A stretch of DNA of 64,000 nt, taken from the NCBI GenBank assembly GCA_949840915.1, contig CATKXY010000008.1, positions 1 through 64,000 of the forward strand. The letters run 5' to 3'. Position 1 is the first letter of the stretch. Each line of letters opens with the position of its first letter. The translations under genes and the position numbers were made by a program. The notes below the pieces were generated by a model. It searched no databases and was not told the origin of the DNA. It was given only the letters and a program-made list of their open reading frames with translations. Of this stretch, positions 38,162 through 46,122 are shown piece after piece. Source of the DNA: an uncultured Lachnospiraceae bacterium (GTDB lineage Bacteria; Bacillota; Clostridia; Lachnospirales; Lachnospiraceae).

Positions 38162-39418
38162 ATGCGAAAGCTTTCAGGGCATTGCGCTGCCGTTTGCGGC
38201 AGAGTCATCTTCATAGGCTTCAGTATCCAGATCGTGTTAGGGATACTCTGGATGTGCAATGCTTTCGCCAGACTGGACAGTGCGGGCGAAGGCATTGTCT
38301 GCGTGTGCCAGACTGCGGTTCTGGGCGGTGCCGTGTACTTTTTTGCAGGGCCTTTGAGGGGAAGTGTGTTCGGAGTCTTGTCTGTGCTGACCTTTCCCAT
38401 GGTGATGCAGTGTCTGACAGCTCCTGACACGCGTGTGCCCGCCGTGGCGCTGCTGTTTGTGGAGACCGGGTGCGTTCTGCGTAGCATGCAGCGGGGTGAG
38501 AGCAGGCGGTTTCTTTATGCAGGTCTGTGCGCATGGGCGGCGGCCGCACTGTTTCGGGGAGAGTATCTGTATATCGGAGGGGTCCCCATGGCGGTTTTCT
38601 GGCTGTATGAAGGTGTGCGGTGTGCGCGGAGCAGAGGAGAGCGCGGGGAGGAAAAAGGGCGGCTGCAGAGAGCTCTGTTGTATCGTCTGTTGTTGATCTG
38701 TGCCGTCGCAGGGCTTGCCTGGGGAATCGGCAGTTTCTATCAGACAAGGGAAAAGCTGCTGACTCATCTGACAAGCCGGGTGGTGTGGACGACTCTGTAT
38801 AATACCTACGCCGATCTGCCCGAGGAGACCAGGGCGATGATCAAATACAGGGATATGGTGAACAGCACCTATGAGGCCACCGGGATTGAGACGGTTCTTC
38901 GCCCATCGCTGGAGGAGCATCTGGGAGAGCCGGAGGCAGAGGCGGTTCTGAGGGCTCTGATCAAAACAGTGTGGCAGAAAAATAAAAGGCAGATCATGAA
39001 GGAGACTGCCTGGGATCTGGCGGGCTATCTGGCGGCTCCGGCAGTGCTGCCGATGCAGCTTCAGGGGAGAGCTTATGAGTCTTACTCCGGAAGCAATTAT
39101 CTGCAGATTCTAAAGCCTGCGCCAAAGCTTGGCAGATTTTATATGGAGTATGGCTGCAGATGGCTTATGACAGCGTCTGTGACCGCAGTCCTGACGGGGA
39201 TTGCCGGCAGGAAAAGGCAGCGCGGGAAGAGCACCGGAGAAAGCCTTGTGATTATAGGTCTGACGATCTTGGGGATGTGCGCGGGCTATACGCTGAGCGG
39301 AGCCGGGAGGATGGATTATAAAAATACCCTGTTTGTACTGTGCGTATGGGTGCTTTGGGCGGCATCCGCGGGAGTGCGGGGAGTCATGGGAGGGAGACCG
39401 GATGAAAAAGAGCGGTAG
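38162..39418 (+). CDS. Polytopic membrane protein of unknown function
   Basis: The product is 418 residues from ATG 38162, with GGGGAG upstream. There are about seven or eight hydrophobic segments, including FIGFSIQIVLGILWM and FAGPLRGSVFGVLSVLTF. A large hydrophilic loop (about residues 200-330) separates the last three from the rest, with HLTSRVVWTTLYNTYADLP and SNYLQILKPAP. I do not recognise the family. Its position among GT-C-like genes suggests a role in the same glycan pathway. Its last bases overlap the next gene's start (39402). Confidence 0.6.
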   Translation: MRKLSGHCAAVCGRVIFIGFSIQIVLGILWMCNAFARLDSAGEGIVCVCQTAVLGGAVYFFAGPLRGSVFGVLSVLTFPMVMQCLTAPDTRVPAVALLFVETGCVLRSMQRGESRRFLYAGLCAWAAAALFRGEYLYIGGVPMAVFWLYEGVRCARSRGERGEEKGRLQRALLYRLLLICAVAGLAWGIGSFYQTREKLLTHLTSRVVWTTLYNTYADLPEETRAMIKYRDMVNSTYEATGIETVLRPSLEEHLGEPEAEAVLRALIKTVWQKNKRQIMKETAWDLAGYLAAPAVLPMQLQGRAYESYSGSNYLQILKPAPKLGRFYMEYGCRWLMTASVTAVLTGIAGRKRQRGKSTGESLVIIGLTILGMCAGYTLSGAGRMDYKNTLFVLCVWVLWAASAGVRGVMGGRPDEKER

Positions 39419-41147
39419 ATTTTTGTTTGCCGCCGGTTTTCTGGCGGTAATCCTGATTCTTGTGCCCGGATGGATTCTGGGAGAGAATGCGGTAATCGCA
39501 TATCATGACCAGTTGGACGGTGAGATGATCGCCTATCTGCTTCAGGCGCGGCATCTGGGTCACGGCAGCGTGCTGCCGGAGTTTCTGGGCGGTGCGCCCA
39601 AGACTGCCCTGATACCGCCCGCACCGGGCTGTGTCCTTCTGTTTGCGGGGGAGCATGCGCTTTTGGCTTTTTTTGTCATGCAGTTTGCAGGCTGTATTGC
39701 GGGATATGTGGGAATGTATCTGTTGGGGCGGGAGGTGACAGGAAGAGAGCTGCCGTCGGTTCTTGCCGCAGGGCTGTATGCCGCGCTGCCCTTTTTGCCT
39801 GTGTATGGACTGTCACAATACGGGCTGCCTTTGCTGCTGTGGTATGTGCTGCAGCTTAGAAAGGGCAGAAGGCAGGTGTCCGCTTATGTCTATGCCGCTT
39901 TGTTCGCGCTGAATTCTTCGCTGGTACTGGCGGGCTTTGCCGTGCTGGCGGTTTTTGCGGCGGGTATATCAGGTGAGGCGCTGCGGCGGGAGAAGCGTCG
40001 GAACTTGGCCGCGCAGGCCGGCATGTGGCTGGTAATGTGTGTGGTTTATCTGCTGACCAATCTGTCTCTGCTGGGGCAGATTTTGGGATTGGGAGAGTCT
40101 GTGGTCTCTCATAAGGCGGAGTATGCGCTGGCGTCGGAGGATTTTCTCCGGGGCTGGGCGGAAGGCTTTCTCTATGGGGGACAGCACAGTCAGGATTATC
40201 ATTTATATCTCTTGGCGGCGGCTGCAGTGACGCTTGTGTGGACTTTGCTGCGGAACCGGAAGGAGAGTAGGAAGTCAGGCCTGCCGAGGGCAATTCTGTA
40301 CGCGCTTGGATGCAATGCGGTTCTGGCGGGGATTGCTGCCGGATGGAACAGCGCCGCCGGGGTGGCGCTGCGGGAGCATCTGGGTGCTCTGGGGGCGTTC
40401 CAGCTGGATCGGGTACTGTGGCTGAGCCCTTGTCTGTGGTATCTGGTTCTGGCATGCGCGGCCGCACTGATCATGGAGTCGTGGGAGGAAAAGAGCCGGA
40501 CGGCCAGGCTGCAGGCAGGTATATGCTGTGTGCTGGCGGCTGCGGCCGTGGCTTTGACCGGACTGCAGATTGTAAAGAGCAATGATTTCAAATCCAATGT
40601 GCAGAAGCTTCGCAATGCGGATTATCCTGCCATGAGCTATGCGGATTATTATGCCCTGGGCGTTATGGAACAGGTTGAGGAATTCTTGTGTCAGCGTACC
40701 GGGCTGGAGCAGCCGGATTACCGCGCGGTCAGTCTGGGTATTGACCCTGCGGCGGCGTTGTATCACGGATTTTACTGTCTGGACGGGTATTCGAACAATT
40801 ATTCTCTGGAATATAAGCACCGCTTCCGGGAGGTCATTGCACCTGCGCTGGAGGCAAGCGATTATCTGAGAGCTTATTATGACGAGTGGGGCAACCGCTG
40901 TTATCTGTTTGGCTCGGAATGTCCGGGTTACTATACGATTCAAAAGAACGGGTTCTATTTCACTCATCTGGAGCTGGATGTGGAGGCGCTGCGCGGGATG
41001 GGATGCAATTATCTGTTCTCAGCGGCCTATATTGCCAACGGGGAAGAGCTGGGACTGAAGCTGCTGCGGGAGGAACCCTTCCAGACGGAGGAGAGCTATT
41101 ATCATATTTATCTCTATGAGGTGGAAGCGCCGGAGGCAGAATTGTGA
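39402..41147 (+). CDS. DUF6044-like polytopic membrane protein (second), putative GT-C
   Basis: The product is 581 residues from ATG 39402, overlapping the previous gene by 17 bases. It is a paralogue of the 22223 gene: YHDQLDGEMIAYLLQARH in the first outer loop, about 12 transmembrane helices, then SLGIDPAAALYHGFY, DGYSNNYSLEYKHRF, WGNRCYLFG and the C-terminal NYLFSAAYI. The stop overlaps the next start as GTGA. Confidence 0.68.
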   Translation: MKKSGRFLFAAGFLAVILILVPGWILGENAVIAYHDQLDGEMIAYLLQARHLGHGSVLPEFLGGAPKTALIPPAPGCVLLFAGEHALLAFFVMQFAGCIAGYVGMYLLGREVTGRELPSVLAAGLYAALPFLPVYGLSQYGLPLLLWYVLQLRKGRRQVSAYVYAALFALNSSLVLAGFAVLAVFAAGISGEALRREKRRNLAAQAGMWLVMCVVYLLTNLSLLGQILGLGESVVSHKAEYALASEDFLRGWAEGFLYGGQHSQDYHLYLLAAAAVTLVWTLLRNRKESRKSGLPRAILYALGCNAVLAGIAAGWNSAAGVALREHLGALGAFQLDRVLWLSPCLWYLVLACAAALIMESWEEKSRTARLQAGICCVLAAAAVALTGLQIVKSNDFKSNVQKLRNADYPAMSYADYYALGVMEQVEEFLCQRTGLEQPDYRAVSLGIDPAAALYHGFYCLDGYSNNYSLEYKHRFREVIAPALEASDYLRAYYDEWGNRCYLFGSECPGYYTIQKNGFYFTHLELDVEALRGMGCNYLFSAAYIANGEELGLKLLREEPFQTEESYYHIYLYEVEAPEAEL

Positions 41148-42988
41148 AACGGTTAAACAAAGGATTGGCAAAAATAAAAGAATATCTGCCGGAGCTTGTG
41201 GTGTTGTCCGTGTGCGCCTTGCTTCTGCTGGGTGATATTGGCGCGAAGCAGGGATATCACATGGATGAGCTGTTGAGCTTTGAGCTTGCAAACGCAGAGT
41301 TCAATCCCTGGATCGTGCCGACGCAGCCCCAGGGGCGGCTCGCCAGATTTGTGGAGGAGGAGCTGCGGGGCGATAATTTCGGGGAGACGTTTGCCCGGCT
41401 CGTGGACACGGTGAAGGATGTATTGCAGAACCGCGGGGCGAGCAAATTATTGTCCTATCAAGCGGAGGTGTTTGAGGAGCCGGTCTGGATATCCGGACAG
41501 ACCTTTCGGGATTATATCACGGTGGGAGAGAGGGACGGGTTCAATTATCTGTCTGTGTATTTTAATGTCAAGGACGACAATCATCCGCCGCTGCATTTCA
41601 TGGCGCTGCACACGGTATCCTCACTCTTTAGAGGGCGTCTGACTCCTCTTATGGGCTGCGGTATCAATCTGGTGTGTGTGCTGCTGATGATGGTCATTAT
41701 GATGCGTCTGGGCAGGCAGCTTATGACTTTGGCCGGCTGTGGCCGGTACGGCCGGTCTGCGGGGGTATGGGCTGCGGCGATCTACGGTTTATCCGCGGGC
41801 GCCATGTCCACCGTGCTTTTGATACGGATGTATGCCATGGTGGCGCTTTTTTGTGTGGCTCTGTTCGCCGTTCACCTGAGAAAGCTCTGCTCTGAGAAGC
41901 TGGGAGGAAAGGGATTTGCGGAGGGCAATAAGCTTCTGATTCTGGTGACGGTGCTGGGATTTTGGACGCAGTATTTTTTCCTGTTTTATTGTCTGACCCT
42001 GGCTGCAGTGACGGCGGTGCTTTTGTGGCGGCAGAGACGGCTTAGGGAGCTGTGGCGCTATATCCGTTCCATGGCGGCTGCCGCTGTGATCGGTGTGGCG
42101 GTGTTTCCTTTCAGTATTGCGGATGTATTCCGGAGCGGCAGAGGCGTGGAGGCTCTGGGGGCGCTGTCCTCGGGGGTTGCGGGTTACGGGAGCCGTCTGG
42201 CGGGATTTCTCAAGATCGTATCCATGCGTCTGGGCGTTTGGTTTGCGGCGGTGTGTGTGCTTTTTGTGCTCTGCTGTGCCGCGGTGCTTGCGTGGAGAGC
42301 ATGGAGCGGGCGGAGCGCGGAGGGCGGCAAAAAGGCGGGAAGCGCCGTGCGCCCGGAGCGGGAAAAAGGAGCGGCGACGGGAGAGTTTGCGGTGTGGTGT
42401 CTGCTGTGCATTCCCGTGCTCGGCTATTTTCTCCTGGCGGCAAGGATGTCGCCTTATCTGGTAGACCGCTATGTGATGCCGCTGTTTCCGTTTTTGATCC
42501 TTGTCCTGGTGCTGGCAGCATGCAGAGTGGGGGTTTTATTGCTGGGGGCGGAGGCCGGGAAGGACAGAGCCCTGCGGCTTGCCGGTCTGCTGCTGATGCT
42601 TGTGACTGTGGGATGTCAGCTGCGGGATCCCCTGCGCTATCAGGATTCTTATCTGTACCGTGGGTATGACAGGCAGCTTAAGATAGCGCAGGACTATGCC
42701 CGATATCCCTGTATCTGCATCTATGAAGGTGTGGGCTATTATGAGAATCTTCCGGAATTCGTTTGTTACGACAGGACGCTGCTTCTGACGAAGGAGGAGC
42801 TTTTGGGCAGACAGGATCTTGCGTCCGGCTCGGAGCGTGTGGTGGTGCTCTTAAAGCATGGCAAGGATCGGGAGACAGTCAGTGCTGTCCTGGAAGAACA
42901 AAATATGTACTGCCGGGAGGTTCTTCTGGAGAGCGGAGAGGCCTATGGAGATACGTTGCTGTTATTTGAAACGTCAATGAATGAGTGA
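41144..42988 (+). CDS. GT39-like polytopic membrane glycosyltransferase
   Basis: The product is 614 residues and starts with GTG 41144, overlapping the previous stop by 4 bases. There are about 11 transmembrane helices. The first extracytoplasmic loop has YHMDELLSFELAN and then DDNHPPLHFMALH, the acidic and HPP-type pattern of PMT/ArnT-like GT-C enzymes. The C-terminal domain is soluble. Such enzymes transfer sugars from polyprenyl-phosphate donors outside the membrane. Sugar and acceptor unknown. Confidence 0.75.
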   Translation: MKRLNKGLAKIKEYLPELVVLSVCALLLLGDIGAKQGYHMDELLSFELANAEFNPWIVPTQPQGRLARFVEEELRGDNFGETFARLVDTVKDVLQNRGASKLLSYQAEVFEEPVWISGQTFRDYITVGERDGFNYLSVYFNVKDDNHPPLHFMALHTVSSLFRGRLTPLMGCGINLVCVLLMMVIMMRLGRQLMTLAGCGRYGRSAGVWAAAIYGLSAGAMSTVLLIRMYAMVALFCVALFAVHLRKLCSEKLGGKGFAEGNKLLILVTVLGFWTQYFFLFYCLTLAAVTAVLLWRQRRLRELWRYIRSMAAAAVIGVAVFPFSIADVFRSGRGVEALGALSSGVAGYGSRLAGFLKIVSMRLGVWFAAVCVLFVLCCAAVLAWRAWSGRSAEGGKKAGSAVRPEREKGAATGEFAVWCLLCIPVLGYFLLAARMSPYLVDRYVMPLFPFLILVLVLAACRVGVLLLGAEAGKDRALRLAGLLLMLVTVGCQLRDPLRYQDSYLYRGYDRQLKIAQDYARYPCICIYEGVGYYENLPEFVCYDRTLLLTKEELLGRQDLASGSERVVVLLKHGKDRETVSAVLEEQNMYCREVLLESGEAYGDTLLLFETSMNE

Positions 42989-43030
42989 TGAAGGACTTGC
43001 CGGAATAGATTGGAATGGCGGAGAAATGAG

Positions 43031-44128
43031 ATGGGAAATCTTCCTTGGATGATTCAAGTATTGCTTTTGGTTTTTTGGATGTTTGTGGTTCCGGCGGCGG
43101 CGGGGTGCTGTTTTCGGATAATGCCGGGGACGGAGAGAAGAAAGCCGGGAGAGGATATGCTTTTTTCCTGGGTGAGCGGACAGATGCTTCTGTGGGGAGT
43201 GTTTCAGTTGATCTGTGTACCTCTGGTGCTTCTGGAGCGGGAGTTTGGCAATGTGGTGACATTGTTTGGGATTGCGGCCGTGCTGACGGCGTCCGGCGGA
43301 GTGTGCAGCTCCATAATGTATGCCGGGCGAAGGGGGAAGCTGCGGGATTCTGCGTCCGCAGAGGCTAAGAGCCCCCTGGCAAAGCGCAGGGCATGGCTGT
43401 GGATTTTCTTCACGGCTTTGCTTTTGCTGCAATTGGTGCAGGCGGTGCGGCTGGCTTACAGGGATGGGGACGACGCTTATTATGTGGCGGTGTCCACGAT
43501 CACGGAAAATGCGGAGACTATGTATCGGAAGCTTCCGTATACCGGGGGAACTACAGAGGTGGACATCCGTCACGGACTTGCGCCCTTTCCGGTTTGGATT
43601 GCCTTTTTGGCCAGAGTCAGCGGCGTGCAGGCTGTCAGCGTGGCGCATGTGGCTGTGCCTCTGCTTCTGATTCCCATGACCTATGGGATCATTTATCTTC
43701 TCGGCAGAAAGCTGTTCGCAAAGCGGGAGCGGTTTTTGCCGCTGTTTATGATCTTTGCGGAGCTGCTTGTGATCTTCGGGGATTATTCCTATTATACTGT
43801 GGAAAACTTTATGATCGCCAGAAGCAGGCAGGGAAAATCTGCGCTGGGGAGCATTGTGCTGCCCATGCTGTTTTTATTATTACTGACGCTCCTGGAGCGT
43901 CTGCAGGATAATCTGAAATATGGCGCGGGAAGCTGGGTTCTGCTCTGCTGCGTGATTCTGGCGGGTTGTCTGTGCAGTACCATGGGAGCGTTTCTGCTCT
44001 GTATGCTCATGGCGGTGACAGGACTGTGCGCGGCAGTGAGCTATAGAAAGTGGAAGGTTCTGGCGCCTTTGGCGCTCTGCTGTGCGCCCTGTGTCTGTTA
44101 TGCGCTGATCTATCTGCTGGCGTTATAA
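43031..44128 (+). CDS. DUF6077-like polytopic membrane protein, N-terminal part (possibly frameshift-split)
   Basis: The product is 365 residues from ATG 43031, with GGAG nine bases upstream; a TTG at 43010 is in frame. There are about nine transmembrane helices; the first large loop carries YRDGDDAYYVAVSTITEN and FPVWIAFLAR, acidic residues placed as in GT-C enzymes. The protein ends inside a hydrophobic run (CYALIYLLAL), and the next open frame continues membrane-protein sequence, so the two may be one gene. See the entry at 44173. Confidence 0.6.
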   Translation: MGNLPWMIQVLLLVFWMFVVPAAAGCCFRIMPGTERRKPGEDMLFSWVSGQMLLWGVFQLICVPLVLLEREFGNVVTLFGIAAVLTASGGVCSSIMYAGRRGKLRDSASAEAKSPLAKRRAWLWIFFTALLLLQLVQAVRLAYRDGDDAYYVAVSTITENAETMYRKLPYTGGTTEVDIRHGLAPFPVWIAFLARVSGVQAVSVAHVAVPLLLIPMTYGIIYLLGRKLFAKRERFLPLFMIFAELLVIFGDYSYYTVENFMIARSRQGKSALGSIVLPMLFLLLLTLLERLQDNLKYGAGSWVLLCCVILAGCLCSTMGAFLLCMLMAVTGLCAAVSYRKWKVLAPLALCCAPCVCYALIYLLAL

Positions 44129-44172
44129 TGTGTGTCGAAATCCGCAATAGGATGGGAATGGGAAGGAAACCT

Positions 44173-44946
44173 ATGGAAACAAACCATGCGATCGTATTAT
44201 TTCGTGAATATATGGGGACAGGCCTGATCGTGATCTGGTATCTGTTTTCTCTGGTGTATCTGTTTTTAAAGGAAGAGCGGAAGTCTGTCCGTATTCTCTT
44301 TGTGTATGTACCTGTTATTCTTTTGCTGTTGTTTTTCAATCCGCTGTTTACGGCCTTGATGACGCGGTATGTAGGGGATGATATTTATTACAGAATGCTC
44401 TGGCTTCTGCCGATGACGGCGTCGGTCGCCTACTCGTGTGTGTGTATCTGCGGCAAGCTCACCGGAAAGAAGAGAACGGCGGCCGTCGTCTCGGCCATGC
44501 TTCTGGCTATGGTCTCCGGAAGCTGTATCTATGCCAATCCGGTCTTTACAAGGGCGGAGAATCTGTATCACATGCCGGAGAGCGTGGTGCATATCTGTGA
44601 CGCCATCGAGGTGCCGGGCAGGGAGGTCATGGCGGTCTTTCCTCTGGATATGGTTCAGTATGTCCGCCAGTATTCGCCGGTGGTCTGTATGCCGTACGGG
44701 CGTGAAGTTCTGGTGGAGAGCTGGAATGAATGGGCTGTGCAGAATGAGTTGTGCGATGCCATGGAGGCAGAGATCGTGGAGGCGGATAAACTCGGATCGC
44801 TTGCGAGACAGGCGGCATGTGTCTATATTATTCTTCCGGGTGATAAGACGGTGACAGGAAATCTGCAGGATACGGGATATGAGAAGTTTCTCGAGACGGA
44901 CGGATATATCATATACCGGGATCGGTATTTTGATCCCGGTATATGA
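44173..44946 (+). CDS. Continuation of the DUF6077-like protein, or separate membrane protein
   Basis: The product is 257 residues from ATG 44173, with GGAAGG upstream. The start lies 45 bases after the previous stop, in another frame that is open from 44050. It has three or four transmembrane helices and the block LLFFNPLFTALMTRYVGDDIYYRMLWLLPM. The NPLF and RxxWLLP strings are what I expect late in DUF6077-type proteins. Together with the 365-residue piece it would make about 640 residues, similar to the neighbouring GT-C-like proteins. Either a true split or a frameshift is possible. Confidence 0.55.
   Translation: METNHAIVLFREYMGTGLIVIWYLFSLVYLFLKEERKSVRILFVYVPVILLLLFFNPLFTALMTRYVGDDIYYRMLWLLPMTASVAYSCVCICGKLTGKKRTAAVVSAMLLAMVSGSCIYANPVFTRAENLYHMPESVVHICDAIEVPGREVMAVFPLDMVQYVRQYSPVVCMPYGREVLVESWNEWAVQNELCDAMEAEIVEADKLGSLARQAACVYIILPGDKTVTGNLQDTGYEKFLETDGYIIYRDRYFDPGI
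44912..44943. terminator. Perfect hairpin between convergent genes
   Basis: TATACCGGGATC at 44912-44923 pairs exactly with GATCCCGGTATA at 44932-44943 around an 8-base loop. It spans the last codons of the + strand gene and follows the stop of the - strand gene, so it could stop both transcripts. A clear T run is missing. Confidence 0.5.
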
Positions 44947-44951
44947 GTTGT

Positions 44952-45920
44952 CTATTCATCATAATAGTGAAGGGCATATATGAAGCGCTCTGCCACCAGT
45001 TCCCGGCCCGCCTGATTCAGGTGCAGATGGTCGGTCAGATAATCTTTGGCATTGTCCTCGGTGATCGTACCGTAGAGGTTGTCCACAAAGGAAACGCTTC
45101 TGTTAAAGCAGGAGGTCTGCTCCCGGATGACATAGGTGGCCAGCACATCCTCGCCGTAGGTGTAGAGATCGCTGCTGACATAGTTTCCGTTCTCGTCCAA
45201 GGCGTAAGCATAGGTGGGAGACATCACAATAATGCGCAGCCAGGGGTATGTGCTCTGAAGGAGCTCGATCCCCGCTTCCAGATTGCCGGTGAACTGACGG
45301 ATGTCCGTTTCGTTGGCAATATTGTAGATTTCGTGTCCGTTCAGATAATCGCTGGCATCATACATGATGGCTACCACATCCACATCCTCAAAGTTCAGAT
45401 TCCACAGGGTATCGTAGACTTCCGGAGCTTCCGGAGCCGCTTTGTCGCCCAGCACTACCGCGGCATCATTGCACCGGGTGTAAACTGAGTTTTTGACTGC
45501 CACATGAGTCAGCCAGTAGAAATTGTAGGAATCCAGAGGATAGCTGTCGGGATCTATGGTGGGATTGCCCGCTGCCAGGTAACTGCCGCCGATGGAGCAG
45601 TTGTATACGGTGGCTCCGGTTTTTTCGGCGATCAGATTGGCCAGATTGTCTTTGGAATCGCGATCGTCCGCAAAGGGAGCGTTGCCGAAGCAGACAATGG
45701 TGGTAGTATCGTCCTTGTCGATGATGACATTATGTTCTGAGTCCAGCGCGGGAAGAATGATATCCAGAGTGTCCGGCTTCTCCTCCTGACCGCCGAAGTC
45801 TATGGCGCCCAGGTCTATTTTTTGTCCCCAGTTAAAAAAGCGGTATAACAGACCAAATATAGTGATAACAAATACAAGTAACAGAATGGTGTGTATATTG
45901 ATAAATCGTTTAAAGCGCAT
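44952..45920 (-). CDS. SGNH-hydrolase-like membrane-anchored protein with altered catalytic residues
   Basis: The product is 322 residues with one N-terminal transmembrane helix (ILLLVFVITIFGLLY). It aligns with the GTG-33540 product: CFGNAPFADDRDSKDNL for GDSLMGQCRDETSV, CSIGGSYLA for AFGGTCMA, MYDASDYLNG for FGINDYHAG, and DHLHLNQAG for DGLHPNEDG. The nucleophile Ser is Ala (codon GCT) and the Asn of block III is replaced, but Asp/His of block V remain. It is probably a non-catalytic glycan-binding relative. It is the only complete minus-strand gene in the window. Confidence 0.75.
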   Translation of the reverse strand: MRFKRFINIHTILLLVFVITIFGLLYRFFNWGQKIDLGAIDFGGQEEKPDTLDIILPALDSEHNVIIDKDDTTTIVCFGNAPFADDRDSKDNLANLIAEKTGATVYNCSIGGSYLAAGNPTIDPDSYPLDSYNFYWLTHVAVKNSVYTRCNDAAVVLGDKAAPEAPEVYDTLWNLNFEDVDVVAIMYDASDYLNGHEIYNIANETDIRQFTGNLEAGIELLQSTYPWLRIIVMSPTYAYALDENGNYVSSDLYTYGEDVLATYVIREQTSCFNRSVSFVDNLYGTITEDNAKDYLTDHLHLNQAGRELVAERFIYALHYYDE

Positions 45921-46066
45921 TGCACCCTCGTTTCTGCCTGCCGGCCGTGTGTAGTATAGAGTCCATATTACTATTTTGGAAATAAAAAGTCCAGATTATT
46001 CCAGCAGATTTAAGAAATCTGAAGAATATTTAATATTTAAGAAATTTTGAAGAAAAGATAATTTGC

Positions 46067-46095
46067 TTGAAGTGCAGAATTTGGGATGCTATAAT
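46067..46095 (+). promoter_or_regulatory. Extended -10 promoter of the large muramidase gene
   Basis: TTGAAG at 46067-46072, 17-base spacing, and TATAAT at 46090-46095 preceded by TGC, giving an extended -10. It rules out the open frame's upstream start at 46063. The gap 45921-46122 holds this promoter, AT-rich DNA and nothing else I recognise. Confidence 0.75.
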
Positions 46096-46122
46096 ACTAT
46101 ATACTATAGCTTGTGGGAGAAA

